From the NCBI RefSeq assembly GCF_004402495.1, contig NZ_SOFH01000021.1, positions 1-64,000 of the forward strand: a DNA stretch of 64,000 nt, written 5' to 3'. This document shows, piece after piece, positions 51,498-61,133 of this stretch. The notes beneath the pieces were generated by a model. It did not search any database. It saw only the letters and a program-made list of their open reading frames with translations, and was not told the DNA's origin. Position 1 is the stretch's first letter; each line of letters starts with the position of its first letter. The translations under genes and the position numbers were made by a program. Source of the stretch: Cryobacterium sp. HLT2-28. Lineage in GTDB: Bacteria > Actinomycetota > Actinomycetes > Actinomycetales > Microbacteriaceae.

Positions 51498-54400
51498 TGT
51501 TCCTGCTCGATCCCGGCACCATCGTCTACTCAGCGAGCGACCTCAGCGCCGCCGCCGGCTGCGAATGGGCGCTGATGCGCAGGCTCGACGCGAAACTCGG
51601 GCGGATCGACCCGATCGCCGAGACCGCCGACGCCATGCTCGCGCGCACCGCCGAGCTCGGCGATGCCCACGAACTGCGGATGCTCACCCGGCTGCGGGAG
51701 ACCCGCCAGGTCGTCGAGATCGAACGCCCCGCCCTCGCCGAGATCGGCTCCGCCGTGCGGGCGAGCGAGGCGGCGCTCACCGGTGGCGCCGAGGTGGTCT
51801 TCCAGGCCGCCTTCTTCGACGGCCGGTTCCTCGGCTACGCGGACTTCATCATCCGCTCCGACGACGGCGCGAGCTACGAGGTGTACGACACGAAGCTGGC
51901 GCGCAAGGCGAAGATCACCGCGTTGCTCCAGCTCGCTGCCTACAGTGACCAGCTCGAACGGATGGGCATCCCGACGGGGGAGCAGGTACACCTCCTGCTC
52001 GGCGACGGGCGCACGAGTTCGCACCGGCTGCGGGACATCCTGCCCGTCTACCGCACCCGCCGGGCCAGGCTGGAACGCCTCGTCGACGACCGGCTCGCCG
52101 ACACCGGGCCGACCGAGTGGGGCGACCCGCGCTACACCGCCTGCGGGCGCTGCGACCTCTGCGACGACCAGGTGCAGCAGCACCGCGACGTGCTGCTCGT
52201 GGCCAACCTGCGGCTCAGCCAGCGCGCGAAACTGCGCGCCGCCGGCGTGGCGACGATCGAACAGCTGGCGGCGGCGGTGGGCCCGGTCCCCGGCCTTTCG
52301 GATGCCACGCTGCACACGCTCAGCGAGCAGGCCAGGCTGCAGGTCACGCCGGCCGGCGCCGACCGGCCCGTGAACTGGGAGGTGATCAACCCGCTCGCGC
52401 TCCAGGCGCTGCCGGCACCCGACCCGGGCGACATCTTCTTCGATTTCGAGGGCGACCCGCTGTACCAGGAAGACGCGGGCGAGGCCGGCCAGGCCGGCGT
52501 TGTCTGGGGGCTGGACTACCTCTTCGGCCTGGTCGAGCCCGACGACACCTTCCGCTCGTTCTGGGCGCACAGCCACGCCGACGAACGCCGGGCACTGGTC
52601 GAGTTCCTGGACTACGTGCGAGCGCGGCGGGAGCGCCATCCGGGGATGCACATCTACCACTACGCCCCCTACGAACGCACCCACCTGCTCACCCTCGCGG
52701 CCCGGCACGGAGTGGGCGAGGACGCCGTCGACGGCCTGCTCAGGGACCACGTCCTCGTCGACCTCTACCCGGTGGTGCGGCAGGGCCTGCGCATCGGCAG
52801 CCGCAGCTACTCGCTGAAGAAGCTCGAGCCGCTTTACATGGGCAGCGAGGAGCGCGAGGGCGTCGCCAACGCCGCCGACTCGATCACCGAGTACGTGCGG
52901 TCGCGCGAGCTGCTGGCGGACGGCGACGCGGATGCCGCGGCCGACGTTCTCGCCGACATCGCCCGGTACAACGCCTACGACTGCCGCTCCACCCGGCGGC
53001 TCCGCGACTGGCTGCTCGAGCGCGCCGCCGAGAGCGCGGTTCCCGCGGCGGCGGCCGCGGAGCCGGCCTTCGACCTTCCGGTGCGCGAGCCCGACCCCGT
53101 CTACCTCGAGCTCACCGACCTCCTCGCCGCGGTGGCACCCGCCGATCGGAGCACCGACCAGACCGCGCTCGCCCTGGCCGCCGCCGCGATCGACTATCAC
53201 CGGCGGGAGCAGAAGTCATTCTGGTGGGACCACTACTCGCGCCTCGGTTCGCCCGTAGACGAGTGGGCCGACACCCGCGATGTGCTCGTCGTGGACTCCG
53301 TCACCGTGCAGACGGGGTGGCACCGGGAGGGCCGGCAACGCCTCGACCGGCGGCTGCTGCGGATCTCGGGCGCGCTCGCCCCCGGCAGCTCTCTCAAGGT
53401 CGGACAGAACCCGTTCCTGCTCTACGACCCGCCGTATCCGCCGATCCGGCCCAGCGCCGAGCCGGGCGCGCGCACCGCGCACAACAAGGCCACCATCGTC
53501 GAGGCGATCGACGAGTCGGTGTTCGTCGTCGAGGAGATCCTCGAGCGGGACGCCCCCACCCACCACGAACTGCCGATCGCGCTGACCCCCGGCACCCCGC
53601 CGCCGGCCGGCAGCCAGGTCGGGGCGATCTCGGAATGGGGCCGGGCCGTGCTCGGCGCCTGGCCGGAGCCGGTGCCGGATGCCGCGTTCGACCTGCTCCG
53701 GCGCCGGCCGCCACGCCTCCGGGCCGGCCCGGCCGACGCGCCCGGAGGCACCGCGGAGCACGGCCTCGCCCGGCCGCGGGACGGCGACGTGCAGCCGGCA
53801 ATCCTGGACAGCCTGTTGCGCCTTGACCATTCCTACCTCGCGGTGCAGGGACCGCCCGGCACCGGCAAGACCTACGTCGGGTCGAGGGTGATCGCCGACC
53901 TCGTCGTCAACCACGGCTGGACGATCGGCGTTGTCGCCCAGTCCCACGCCGCAGTGGAGAACATGCTCCGCGCGGTGCTCACCGCCGGCGAAACGGTCGG
54001 CCTCGACCCCGACCGGGTCGGCAAGAAGGCCAGGAAGGGCGAGGAGAACAAGCCCGTTCCGTGGGCGCTGCTCGACACCCGGACCTTCGGCGCGTTCACC
54101 GGCCGCCCCGGCGGCTGGGTGGTCGGCGGCACGGCCTGGGACTTCAGCAACGCCGACCGGTTGCCACGCGGGTCCCTCGACCTGCTCGTCGTCGACGAGG
54201 CCGGCCAGTTCTCCCTGGCCAGCACGATCGCCGCGGCCGTGTCGACGGAGCGACTGCTGCTCCTGGGCGATCCGCAGCAACTGCCGCAGGTGAGCCAGGG
54301 CACCCACCCGGAACCTGTCGACGTGTCCGCCCTCGGCTGGCTGAGTGACGGGCACCGTGTGCTCCCGGCCGAATTCGGCTACTTCCTCGCCACCAGCTGG

Positions 54401-54982
54401 CGGATGCACCCCGCGGTCTGCGCTCCCGTCTCGGCGCTGTCCTATGAGGGCAAGCTGCTCTCGCACCCGTCGGACCGCAGCCTGGCCGGGGTGACTCCCG
54501 GACTGCACCCGCTGCCGGTGGCACATTCCGGCAACGCGACCTCATCGGTCGAGGAGGCGGAGGAAGTGGTCGGGCTCGTGGCCGACCTGCTGGGGCGACC
54601 CTGGACATCCGCGGGGGTCACCGCGCCGCTCGGGCAGCAAGACGTGATCGTCGTGGCTCCGTACAATGCCCAGGTGGAACTCCTCCGCGGCAGGCTGAAG
54701 GCGACCGGTTTCGGCCTGGTGCCGGTCGGGACCGTGGACAAGTTCCAGGGGCGGGAGGCGGCGGTCGCGATCGTCTCACTCGCGGCGTCGGCCGCCGAGG
54801 ACGTGCCACGGGGCCTCGAGTTCCTGCTCCTCGCGAACCGGCTGAACGTGGCCGTCTCGAGGGCGCAGTGGGCGGCCTGGCTGGTCTATTCGCCGGCGCT
54901 GACCGAGTCGCTGCCGACCAGCGTCGAGGTGCTCACCCAGCTGAGCGCGTTCATCACGCTGGTGACCCCCGCCGGGTCGTAG
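51497..54982 (+). CDS. TM0106-family RecB-like nuclease fused to SF1 helicase
   Basis: A 1161-residue multidomain protein. Residues about 1-220 are a Cas4/RecB-like nuclease: YEVYDTKLARKAK (near 128) supplies the Asp and Lys of the catalytic site, and CGRCDLC (near 215) may bind iron-sulfur or zinc. Residues about 305-510 are an RNase H-like exonuclease domain (DIFFDFEGDPLY near 313, NAYDCRSTRRLRDWL near 490). Residues about 760-1150 form a UPF1/DNA2-like SF1 helicase (GPPGTGKTYVG near 785, VVDEAGQFSLA near 900, KFQGREAAVAIVSL, NVAVSRAQ). Probably acts in DNA end processing. GTG start inside a hairpin. Confidence 0.9.
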   Translation: MFLLDPGTIVYSASDLSAAAGCEWALMRRLDAKLGRIDPIAETADAMLARTAELGDAHELRMLTRLRETRQVVEIERPALAEIGSAVRASEAALTGGAEVVFQAAFFDGRFLGYADFIIRSDDGASYEVYDTKLARKAKITALLQLAAYSDQLERMGIPTGEQVHLLLGDGRTSSHRLRDILPVYRTRRARLERLVDDRLADTGPTEWGDPRYTACGRCDLCDDQVQQHRDVLLVANLRLSQRAKLRAAGVATIEQLAAAVGPVPGLSDATLHTLSEQARLQVTPAGADRPVNWEVINPLALQALPAPDPGDIFFDFEGDPLYQEDAGEAGQAGVVWGLDYLFGLVEPDDTFRSFWAHSHADERRALVEFLDYVRARRERHPGMHIYHYAPYERTHLLTLAARHGVGEDAVDGLLRDHVLVDLYPVVRQGLRIGSRSYSLKKLEPLYMGSEEREGVANAADSITEYVRSRELLADGDADAAADVLADIARYNAYDCRSTRRLRDWLLERAAESAVPAAAAAEPAFDLPVREPDPVYLELTDLLAAVAPADRSTDQTALALAAAAIDYHRREQKSFWWDHYSRLGSPVDEWADTRDVLVVDSVTVQTGWHREGRQRLDRRLLRISGALAPGSSLKVGQNPFLLYDPPYPPIRPSAEPGARTAHNKATIVEAIDESVFVVEEILERDAPTHHELPIALTPGTPPPAGSQVGAISEWGRAVLGAWPEPVPDAAFDLLRRRPPRLRAGPADAPGGTAEHGLARPRDGDVQPAILDSLLRLDHSYLAVQGPPGTGKTYVGSRVIADLVVNHGWTIGVVAQSHAAVENMLRAVLTAGETVGLDPDRVGKKARKGEENKPVPWALLDTRTFGAFTGRPGGWVVGGTAWDFSNADRLPRGSLDLLVVDEAGQFSLASTIAAAVSTERLLLLGDPQQLPQVSQGTHPEPVDVSALGWLSDGHRVLPAEFGYFLATSWRMHPAVCAPVSALSYEGKLLSHPSDRSLAGVTPGLHPLPVAHSGNATSSVEEAEEVVGLVADLLGRPWTSAGVTAPLGQQDVIVVAPYNAQVELLRGRLKATGFGLVPVGTVDKFQGREAAVAIVSLAASAAEDVPRGLEFLLLANRLNVAVSRAQWAAWLVYSPALTESLPTSVEVLTQLSAFITLVTPAGS

Positions 54983-55037
54983 CGGGGCGCCGGGCCTGGC
55001 CGACCGGGACAGGCCGGCCAGGGGGAACGTCCGGGTG

Positions 55038-55316
55038 TTACTCGGCGTCGAGGTCGGTCTCGAGGATCTTGACGAGGGCTTCGAGGGCCTCGTCGGCGCC
55101 CTCACCCTCGGCGCGGAGCACGACGACGTCACCGTTGGCGGCGCCGAGGCTCATCAGGCTCAGGATGCTCGAGGCATCCATTGCGTCTTCGACCGGGTCG
55201 GCCTCGAGGCCGATGGTGACCTCGATCGGCAGTTCGCCGACGGCCGCGGCGAAGATGGACGCGGGGCGGGCGTGCAGGCCCACCCTGCTGGCGATGGTGG
55301 CTTTACGTTCGGACAT
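55038..55316 (-). CDS. ptsH: HPr phosphocarrier protein
   Basis: A 92-residue HPr. The phosphorylated histidine is His15 in GLHARPAS, and the DASSILSLMSLG segment holds the second conserved serine. It passes phosphate from enzyme I to sugar-specific EIIA domains. Good ribosome binding site AGGAGA. It lies 84 bp downstream of ptsI on the same strand, at the end of the fructose PTS cluster. Confidence 0.97.
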   Translation of the reverse strand: MSERKATIASRVGLHARPASIFAAAVGELPIEVTIGLEADPVEDAMDASSILSLMSLGAANGDVVVLRAEGEGADEALEALVKILETDLDAE

Positions 55317-55399
55317 GGTTTCTCCTCATTTGGTGCTCGTCGAGTTGTGCCCGGCGATCGTGGGGCGGCGCGGTGCGCCGCGAAATGGTGCGTCGGGGC

Positions 55400-57085
55400 T
55401 CAGAGGCCCAGCTTTTCGAGGATCGGCAGCTCGACGCGCACGCGGCTGCGCGCTTCGTCGGCGTTCCGGGCCGAGAGAGCCAGCTCGGCCAGGCGCTTCG
55501 CCTCGTCGAGGGTGACGCTCTTCAGCACAGCGCCGACGGCGGAGAGCGAACGTGCGGTCATCGAGAGCGTCGCGACGCCGAGACCGACGAGCACGACGGC
55601 GAGCACGGGGTCAGCCGCGGCCTCGCCGCAGACGCCGACGGGCTTGTTCTTGCCCTGGGCGATCGAACCGGCGACGGTCAGCTTGATCAAATGCAGCACG
55701 GCCGGCTGCCACGGCGAGTTCAGCGCGGCAAGGGTGCCGAGCTGACGGTCGGCGGCCATCGTGTACTGGGTGAGGTCGTTCGTGCCGAGACTGACGAAGT
55801 CGACCTCGCCGAGGATCCGATCCGCGAGCAGCGCCGCGGACGGCACCTCGACCATGACCCCGGGGATCTTCAGCCCGGCGACGCGGCACATCGCGGCGAA
55901 GTCGGCGGCCTCGTCGACGGTCGCGATCATCGGCGCCATCACCCACACTTCGGCGGGGGAATCGGTGGCCGCGGTGGCGATCGCGGTGAGCTGGCGCTTG
56001 AGCACGCCGGGGGTGGTCAGGTCGGTGCGGTAGCCGCGCACACCCAGGGACGGGTTGGGCTCGGTGGTGTCGGTCAGGAACGGGAGGGGCTTGTCGGCGC
56101 CGGCGTCGAGGGTGCGCACGACGACCTTCTTGCCCGGGAACGCGTCGAAGACACCGCGGTAGGCGACGACCTGCTCGTCGATGGTCGGTTCGGTGTCGCG
56201 CTCGAGGAAGCAGAACTCGGTGCGGAGCAGACCGACGCCCTGGGCGCCGAGCTCGGCGGCCTTGACCGCGTCCACGGCGCCGCCCACGTTGGCGAGCAGG
56301 GGCACGAGGTGCCCGTCGGCGGTGCTGCCCGTGCCGTCGAACACGGCGAGGGTTTCAGCGGCGAGCAGCCAGGCCGCAACCAGCGCCTGCTCGTCGGCGC
56401 CGGGGTTGACGCTGACGGTGCCGGCGGCGCCGTCGACGTAGACCTCGGTGCCGTCGACGAGTTCGTCGACGCCGGGGGCGGCGACCACGGCCGGCAGGCC
56501 GAGGGCGCGGGCGATAATGGCGGTGTGCGACTGCGGGCCGCCGCCGGAGGTGACCAGGGCCAGGACCTTCGCCGGGTCCAGGGTGGCGGTGTCGGCGGGG
56601 GCGAGGTCCTCCGCCACGAGAATAAAGGGTTCGGTGGATTGCGGGATCCCGGGCGCAGGCACCCCGCGCAGCTCCGCGACGATGCGTGCGCGAACGTCGA
56701 GGACATCCGTGGCCCGGTCTGCCATGTAGCCGCCGAGATTGTGCAGCATCTCGGCGACGGATGCGCCGGATTCCCAGATCGCCCGCTCGGCCGAGGTGCC
56801 GGTGGCAATGAGTTTCACGGCCGCCTTGATCAGCATGGGATCGGCTGCCATCAGCGCGGTGGCCTCGAGGACTGCCTTGCTGGCACCCGTTGCGGCCGCG
56901 GCGCGCCCCTGGAGCTCGGCTTGCACGACCTTCGACGCCGCGCGCAGACTGGCCGTGGCCTCATCCGCTGTCGTCGAGGACGACATGCGCTCACCGACGG
57001 GGGGTTCGCTGACCGGTTTCGGCATCTGTCGGACGGAACCGATGATCCGTCCTGGGCTGACGCCTACTCCAGAGAAATTCTGCAC
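55400..57085 (-). CDS. ptsI: PTS enzyme I
   Basis: A 561-residue phosphoenolpyruvate-protein phosphotransferase. The phosphohistidine site is GGPQSHTAIIAR (near 187); PEP-binding motifs GVGLLRTEFCFLER and DFVSLGTNDLTQYT and the catalytic cysteine in VGVCGEAA are present. It starts PTS phosphotransfer from PEP. The GTG start has AAAGAGG upstream. It is separated from fruA by a strong stem-loop, so it may have its own promoter in addition to read-through. Confidence 0.97.
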   Translation of the reverse strand: MQNFSGVGVSPGRIIGSVRQMPKPVSEPPVGERMSSSTTADEATASLRAASKVVQAELQGRAAAATGASKAVLEATALMAADPMLIKAAVKLIATGTSAERAIWESGASVAEMLHNLGGYMADRATDVLDVRARIVAELRGVPAPGIPQSTEPFILVAEDLAPADTATLDPAKVLALVTSGGGPQSHTAIIARALGLPAVVAAPGVDELVDGTEVYVDGAAGTVSVNPGADEQALVAAWLLAAETLAVFDGTGSTADGHLVPLLANVGGAVDAVKAAELGAQGVGLLRTEFCFLERDTEPTIDEQVVAYRGVFDAFPGKKVVVRTLDAGADKPLPFLTDTTEPNPSLGVRGYRTDLTTPGVLKRQLTAIATAATDSPAEVWVMAPMIATVDEAADFAAMCRVAGLKIPGVMVEVPSAALLADRILGEVDFVSLGTNDLTQYTMAADRQLGTLAALNSPWQPAVLHLIKLTVAGSIAQGKNKPVGVCGEAAADPVLAVVLVGLGVATLSMTARSLSAVGAVLKSVTLDEAKRLAELALSARNADEARSRVRVELPILEKLGL

Positions 57086-57136
57086 GGGATAACCTCTTTC
57101 ATGCGCAGCGATTTGCCCACGCTATTTCATGCTACG

Positions 57137-57171
57137 CGTCGGCCGCCGTGCTTGTGACACGGCGGCCGACG
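57137..57171 (-). terminator. Strong stem-loop after fruA
   Basis: Perfect 14-bp arms (57137-57150 and 57158-57171) around a seven-base loop, immediately past the fruA stop codon on the minus strand. No T-run follows, so termination may be partial, leaving some read-through into ptsI. Confidence 0.65.
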
Positions 57172-57177
57172 TGATGG

Positions 57178-59184
57178 TTACGCGTTGACGAGTGCGGGGG
57201 TCTCCGCGTCGACGCTGGACTTCCTTACTGCGTACCGCTTGAGCACGATCACGACGAACGCCGCGACGACGGTTCCGATCGCGATCGCGAGGACCCAGAG
57301 CGGGAAGCTGTCGATGGCGAAGAAGACGAAGACTCCGCCGTGCGGGGCCTTCGAGGTCACTCCCCAGGCCATCGACAGGGCACCGGTGACGCCGGCGCCG
57401 ATCATGCTGGCCGGGATGACCCGGAACACGTCGGCCGCGGCGAACGGGATGGCGCCTTCGGAGATGAAGGATGCCCCGAGCAGCCAGGCCGCCTTGCCGT
57501 TCTCACGTTCGACCAGGCTGAACAGCTTCTTGTCGACCACCGTGGCCAGGGCCATGGCGAGCGGCGGAACCATTCCGGCGGCCATGACCGCGGCCATGAT
57601 CTGCCACGGCGCCTGGTTGGCGATGGTGGCGGTGCCGAGGCCGGCGACGGCGAACGCGTAGGCAACCTTGTTGACCGGGCCGCCGAGGTCGAAGCCCATC
57701 ATCAGGCCGAGGATCAGGCCGAGGATGATCGCCGATGCGCCGCTCATGCCGGTGAGCCATTCGTTCAGGTTCGTGGTGATCCAGGCGATCGGACCGCCGA
57801 GCACGAGGAACATCAGGCCGGATGCGACGATCGAGGCGACCAGCGGGATGATGACGACGGGCATCAGGCTGCGGAGCCAGCGCGGAACGTCGAGCCTGGC
57901 GAAGCTCGCTGCCGCGACACCGGCGAGGAGACCACCGGCGATACCGCCGAGGAAGCCCGCGCCCATGAAGCCCGCGACGGCGCCGGCGACGAAGCCGGGC
58001 GCGATCCCGGGGCGGTCGGCGATCGCGTAGGCGATGTAACCGCCGAGGGCCGGAACCAGGAAGCCCATCGACAGGGCGCCGATCTTGAAGAAGACCGCGC
58101 CGAGGTAGATCAGCAGTCCACCCTCAGGGAGGTTGAACAGGCTGTTCTGCAGCACGACGACGTCGGCGACCTTGGTGATCTCGTAGCCGCCGAGCAGGAA
58201 GCCGAGGGCGATGAGGAGACCTCCACCGGCGACGAACGGGATCATGTAGCTGACACCGGTGAGCAGCGCACGCTTGACCTTCTGGCCGAAGTGCTCGTTC
58301 TTGGTGTCGGCCTCGACGACGCCGACGTTGCCGCCGACGCGACGCGCGTTCGGGTTCCTGGCTGCGGCAAGCGCGTCCTGGATGAGCTTGGCCGGTTCGT
58401 CGATGCCCCGCTTGACCGGGGCCTGGATGACCGGCTTGCCGGCGAAGCGCTCCCGTCCGCGCACGTCGACGTCAACGGCGAAGATGACGGCGTCGGCGGC
58501 GGCGATGACGGCCGGGTCGAGCATGGTCAGGCCGGCGGAGCCCTGCGTCTCGACCTGCAGGTCGACGCCGGCGGCCTTGGCCGCCGCGACCAGGGAGTCG
58601 GCAGCCATGTAGGTGTGCGCGATTCCGGTGGGGCAGGCGGTGACGGCGACGATGCGCTTGACCGACGACGACGAGCTGGAGCCGGTGCCGGCGTTGGCGT
58701 TGCCGGCGGCGGCCGCGCCCGCGCCGACGGTGACGGGGGCGATGACGTTGGTGACGAGTTCGACGATTTCGGCCGGCGACTTGGCGGCGCGCAGGGCGGC
58801 GGTGAAGTCGCTCTTCATCAGCGAACGGGCGAGCTTCGCCAGGATCTTCAGGTGTTCCTGGTCGGCTCCCTCCGGCGCGGCGATCAGGAAGACCAGGTCG
58901 GCCGGGCCGTCCTTGGCCCCGAAGTCGACGGGCGAGGTCAACCGGGCCAACGCCAGCGTCGGCTCGGTGACCGCGGAGGAACGGCAATGCGGGATGGCAA
59001 GGCCGCCCGGGATGCCGGTGGCTGTCTTCGCCTCGCGGGCGAGGGCATCCGCGTAAAGGCCCTCGATCTCGGTGGCCCGGCCGGCGCCGACGATCAGCTC
59101 GGCAAGATGCCGGATTACGCTCGAGGGAGCGGCTCCGAGATTCTTATCCAGAGCAACAAGCTCCGGCGTGATCAGTGCACTCAC
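57178..59184 (-). CDS. fruA: Fructose PTS transporter, fused EIIA-EIIB-EIIC
   Basis: A 668-residue fusion. Residues 1-150 form EIIA with the phosphohistidine in AIPHCRSSAV (His66). A Gly/Ala/Ser linker leads to EIIB with the phosphocysteine in VTACPTGIAHTYMAADSL (near 183). EIIC follows from about 300 with eight or more membrane segments. It imports fructose as fructose-1-phosphate. GTG start at 59184 overlaps the fruK stop (GTGA), and AAAGGAGG lies within the end of fruK. Confidence 0.97.
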   Translation of the reverse strand: MSALITPELVALDKNLGAAPSSVIRHLAELIVGAGRATEIEGLYADALAREAKTATGIPGGLAIPHCRSSAVTEPTLALARLTSPVDFGAKDGPADLVFLIAAPEGADQEHLKILAKLARSLMKSDFTAALRAAKSPAEIVELVTNVIAPVTVGAGAAAAGNANAGTGSSSSSSVKRIVAVTACPTGIAHTYMAADSLVAAAKAAGVDLQVETQGSAGLTMLDPAVIAAADAVIFAVDVDVRGRERFAGKPVIQAPVKRGIDEPAKLIQDALAAARNPNARRVGGNVGVVEADTKNEHFGQKVKRALLTGVSYMIPFVAGGGLLIALGFLLGGYEITKVADVVVLQNSLFNLPEGGLLIYLGAVFFKIGALSMGFLVPALGGYIAYAIADRPGIAPGFVAGAVAGFMGAGFLGGIAGGLLAGVAAASFARLDVPRWLRSLMPVVIIPLVASIVASGLMFLVLGGPIAWITTNLNEWLTGMSGASAIILGLILGLMMGFDLGGPVNKVAYAFAVAGLGTATIANQAPWQIMAAVMAAGMVPPLAMALATVVDKKLFSLVERENGKAAWLLGASFISEGAIPFAAADVFRVIPASMIGAGVTGALSMAWGVTSKAPHGGVFVFFAIDSFPLWVLAIAIGTVVAAFVVIVLKRYAVRKSSVDAETPALVNA

Positions 59185-60152
59185 TGGACATCCTCCTTTG
59201 GATGGGTAACAAGCGACGTCACGGTGACATCGCCTGGTCTGGTTTGATTCACTGCCGGCACGGTCGAGCCAGGCAATGACGCGGCTGCTGCCCCGTGGGC
59301 GGCGGCCTGACGAAGGGAGTCGGGCGCGGATGCCCCGGCAATGGTGCTGAGCAGGAATCCGGCCAGCGACGAATCGCCGGCGCCGACGGTGCTGGCGGCG
59401 ATCATCGGCGGCGTCCGGGCCAGCCAGGCGCCGGCCTCGGTCACCAGCACGGCGCCCTGGGCGCCGAGGGTGGCCAGCACGGCCCCGACCCCGGCGGCGA
59501 CGAGGCGTTCGGAGGCCCGGGCGACCAGCGCCGGGTCTGCCTCGAGCGCGTCGGCATCGGGGATTCCGGTGAGTTCGGCCAGCTCCTCGCCGTTGGGCTT
59601 GATCAGGTCGGGGGCCGCGGTCACGGCGGCGGCCAGCGGTGGGCCCGACGAGTCGACGGCGACCTTGGGGGCGGCGGCGCCGTAGCGGACCCGCAGCTGC
59701 CGGGTGATGTCGGCGTAGAAGTCCACCGGCACGCCCGGCGGCAGGGATCCTGCCAGCACGAGCCAGTCGGCGCCCTCCGCCTTCTCCAGCACCAGGGCGA
59801 TCAGCGCCTGCTGCTGTTCGGTGCTGAGCAGCGGTCCGGGAACATTGACCTTGGTCGTGGTGCCGTCGGGTTCCGTGATCGCGACGTTGCTGCGAATGGC
59901 GGCGCCGATCGGCATGCCCTGGTGGGGGATCCCGGCCGCGCGAAGGCCCTGCAGCACGGGGTCGAGTTCATCGCCGGGCAGGATGGCGAGGCTCGGCAGG
60001 CCGGATGCCTCGAGGGCGCGGCAGATGTTGACGCCCTTGCCGCCCGGTTCCTCGTGTGAGGACACGGCCCGCTGCACCTCGCCGCGGACGAGCGGCCGGT
60101 TCAGTCCGATCGTGCGATCCAGGCTCGGATTGGGGGTAAACGTGATGATCAC
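59181..60152 (-). CDS. fruK: 1-phosphofructokinase
   Basis: A 323-residue PfkB-family kinase of the FruK/LacC type. TFTPNPSLDRTIGL opens the protein, EPGGKGVNICRALEASG is the substrate/phosphate motif and VGAGDSSLAGFLLS holds the catalytic Asp. It phosphorylates fructose-1-phosphate, made by FruA, to fructose-1,6-bisphosphate. GTG start overlaps the fruR stop by four bases; fruR, fruK and fruA form a coupled unit. Confidence 0.97.
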   Translation of the reverse strand: MIITFTPNPSLDRTIGLNRPLVRGEVQRAVSSHEEPGGKGVNICRALEASGLPSLAILPGDELDPVLQGLRAAGIPHQGMPIGAAIRSNVAITEPDGTTTKVNVPGPLLSTEQQQALIALVLEKAEGADWLVLAGSLPPGVPVDFYADITRQLRVRYGAAAPKVAVDSSGPPLAAAVTAAPDLIKPNGEELAELTGIPDADALEADPALVARASERLVAAGVGAVLATLGAQGAVLVTEAGAWLARTPPMIAASTVGAGDSSLAGFLLSTIAGASAPDSLRQAAAHGAAAASLPGSTVPAVNQTRPGDVTVTSLVTHPKEDVQ

Positions 60153-60937
60153 GCGATCACAACCTCAACGTCGGCCGCGGCGAGGGCCGCGGCAAGTTCC
60201 AGTGATGGGGGAGCGTCCGTGATCAGCACGTCGATTTCGCCGAGGGCCGCAAAGCGGAGCAGGGTTTCCTTGTCGAGCTTGGAGGAATCGGCCAGAGCGA
60301 CGACACGCCGGGCCGAACGGACGATGGCTGTCTTCACGGCCGACTCGACGGCATCCGGGGTGCTGAAACCGAACTCGGCGTGCACGCCGTTCGCGCCGAC
60401 GAAGCCGATGTCGGGGCGCAGGGCGTCGAGCTGGGCGATGGTGCTCGGCCCGACGACTGCCCGGGTGAGACCGCGCACGCGACCGCCGAGGATGTACAAC
60501 TGGATGTCGTCGTTGCCGGCCAGCTTCGTGGCGATCGGCACGGCATTGGTGATGACGAGGAGCTCGTCTCCCGGATCGGCCGGGGCCCAGTCGACGAGGA
60601 GGTCGGCGAGGAGTTCGGTGGTGGTTCCGGCGTCGAGCAGGATCGAGCCGGTCTGGCTGGCGGGGATCAGCGTGAACGCTGCGGCGGCGATCCGCACCTT
60701 CTCGTCGTGGTGCTGGGTCTGCCGTTCCTCGAGACTCTGCTCGGACATGCTCAGCCGGTCGAGGGCCACCGCGCCGCCGTGGACCCGGCGCAACTGGCGC
60801 GCGCCTTCGAGGGTGTCGAGGTCCCGCCGCACGGTCTCCGGGGTGATGTCGAAACGGGTCGCGAGTTCATTGACCGTGACCCGACTCGAACTGGAGACCA
60901 GATCGATGATCAGGGCCTGACGCTCTTCCGCGAACAT
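60149..60937 (-). CDS. fruR: DeoR/GlpR-family repressor of the fructose operon
   Basis: A 262-residue regulator. FAEERQALIIDLVSSSSRVTV and FDITPETVRRDLDTLEGARQ make the DeoR winged helix (residues 2-58). The C-terminal ISOCOT-like domain carries LLDAGTTTELLADLL and ITNAVPIATKL. Inducer is probably fructose-1-phosphate, by analogy with the family. The ATG at 60937 is supported by GAGGAGG. First gene of the operon; inverted TGTTTGTC repeats lie upstream. Confidence 0.93.
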   Translation of the reverse strand: MFAEERQALIIDLVSSSSRVTVNELATRFDITPETVRRDLDTLEGARQLRRVHGGAVALDRLSMSEQSLEERQTQHHDEKVRIAAAAFTLIPASQTGSILLDAGTTTELLADLLVDWAPADPGDELLVITNAVPIATKLAGNDDIQLYILGGRVRGLTRAVVGPSTIAQLDALRPDIGFVGANGVHAEFGFSTPDAVESAVKTAIVRSARRVVALADSSKLDKETLLRFAALGEIDVLITDAPPSLELAAALAAADVEVVIA

Positions 60938-60958
60938 GAGACCTCCTCCTCGACGTTG

Positions 60959-60974
60959 AGTGACCGGGGTCACT
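60959..60974. promoter_or_regulatory. CRP/GlxR-like site upstream of fruR
   Basis: AGTGA-N6-TCACT is a perfect seven-arm palindrome matching the CRP/GlxR consensus TGTGA-N6-TCACA at eight of ten defined positions. It lies between the fruR start and the DeoR-type operator. Confidence 0.45.
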
Positions 60975-61005
60975 GTGTGAATAATCTTCACGCTACCTGT
61001 GTTTG

Positions 61006-61040
61006 CTTTTGTTTGTCAAGAAAAACGCAGACAAACAAAG
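61006..61040. promoter_or_regulatory. DeoR-type operator of the fru operon
   Basis: TTTGTTTGTC (61008-61017) and GACAAACAAAG (61030-61040) form an inverted repeat, with a further TGTTTGC half-site just to the left. DeoR-family regulators such as SugR and FruR use TGTTTG-type sites. It lies between the divergent fruR and sbcD genes. Confidence 0.6.
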
Positions 61041-61133
61041 AATCAGTCTGACTCGGGGACGATTTCAGCATCGCCCGCCTCCGCGGTGGCGATTCACCGT
61101 GCGATGTCGGCGGTCGCCCGTAGCGTGGGAACA

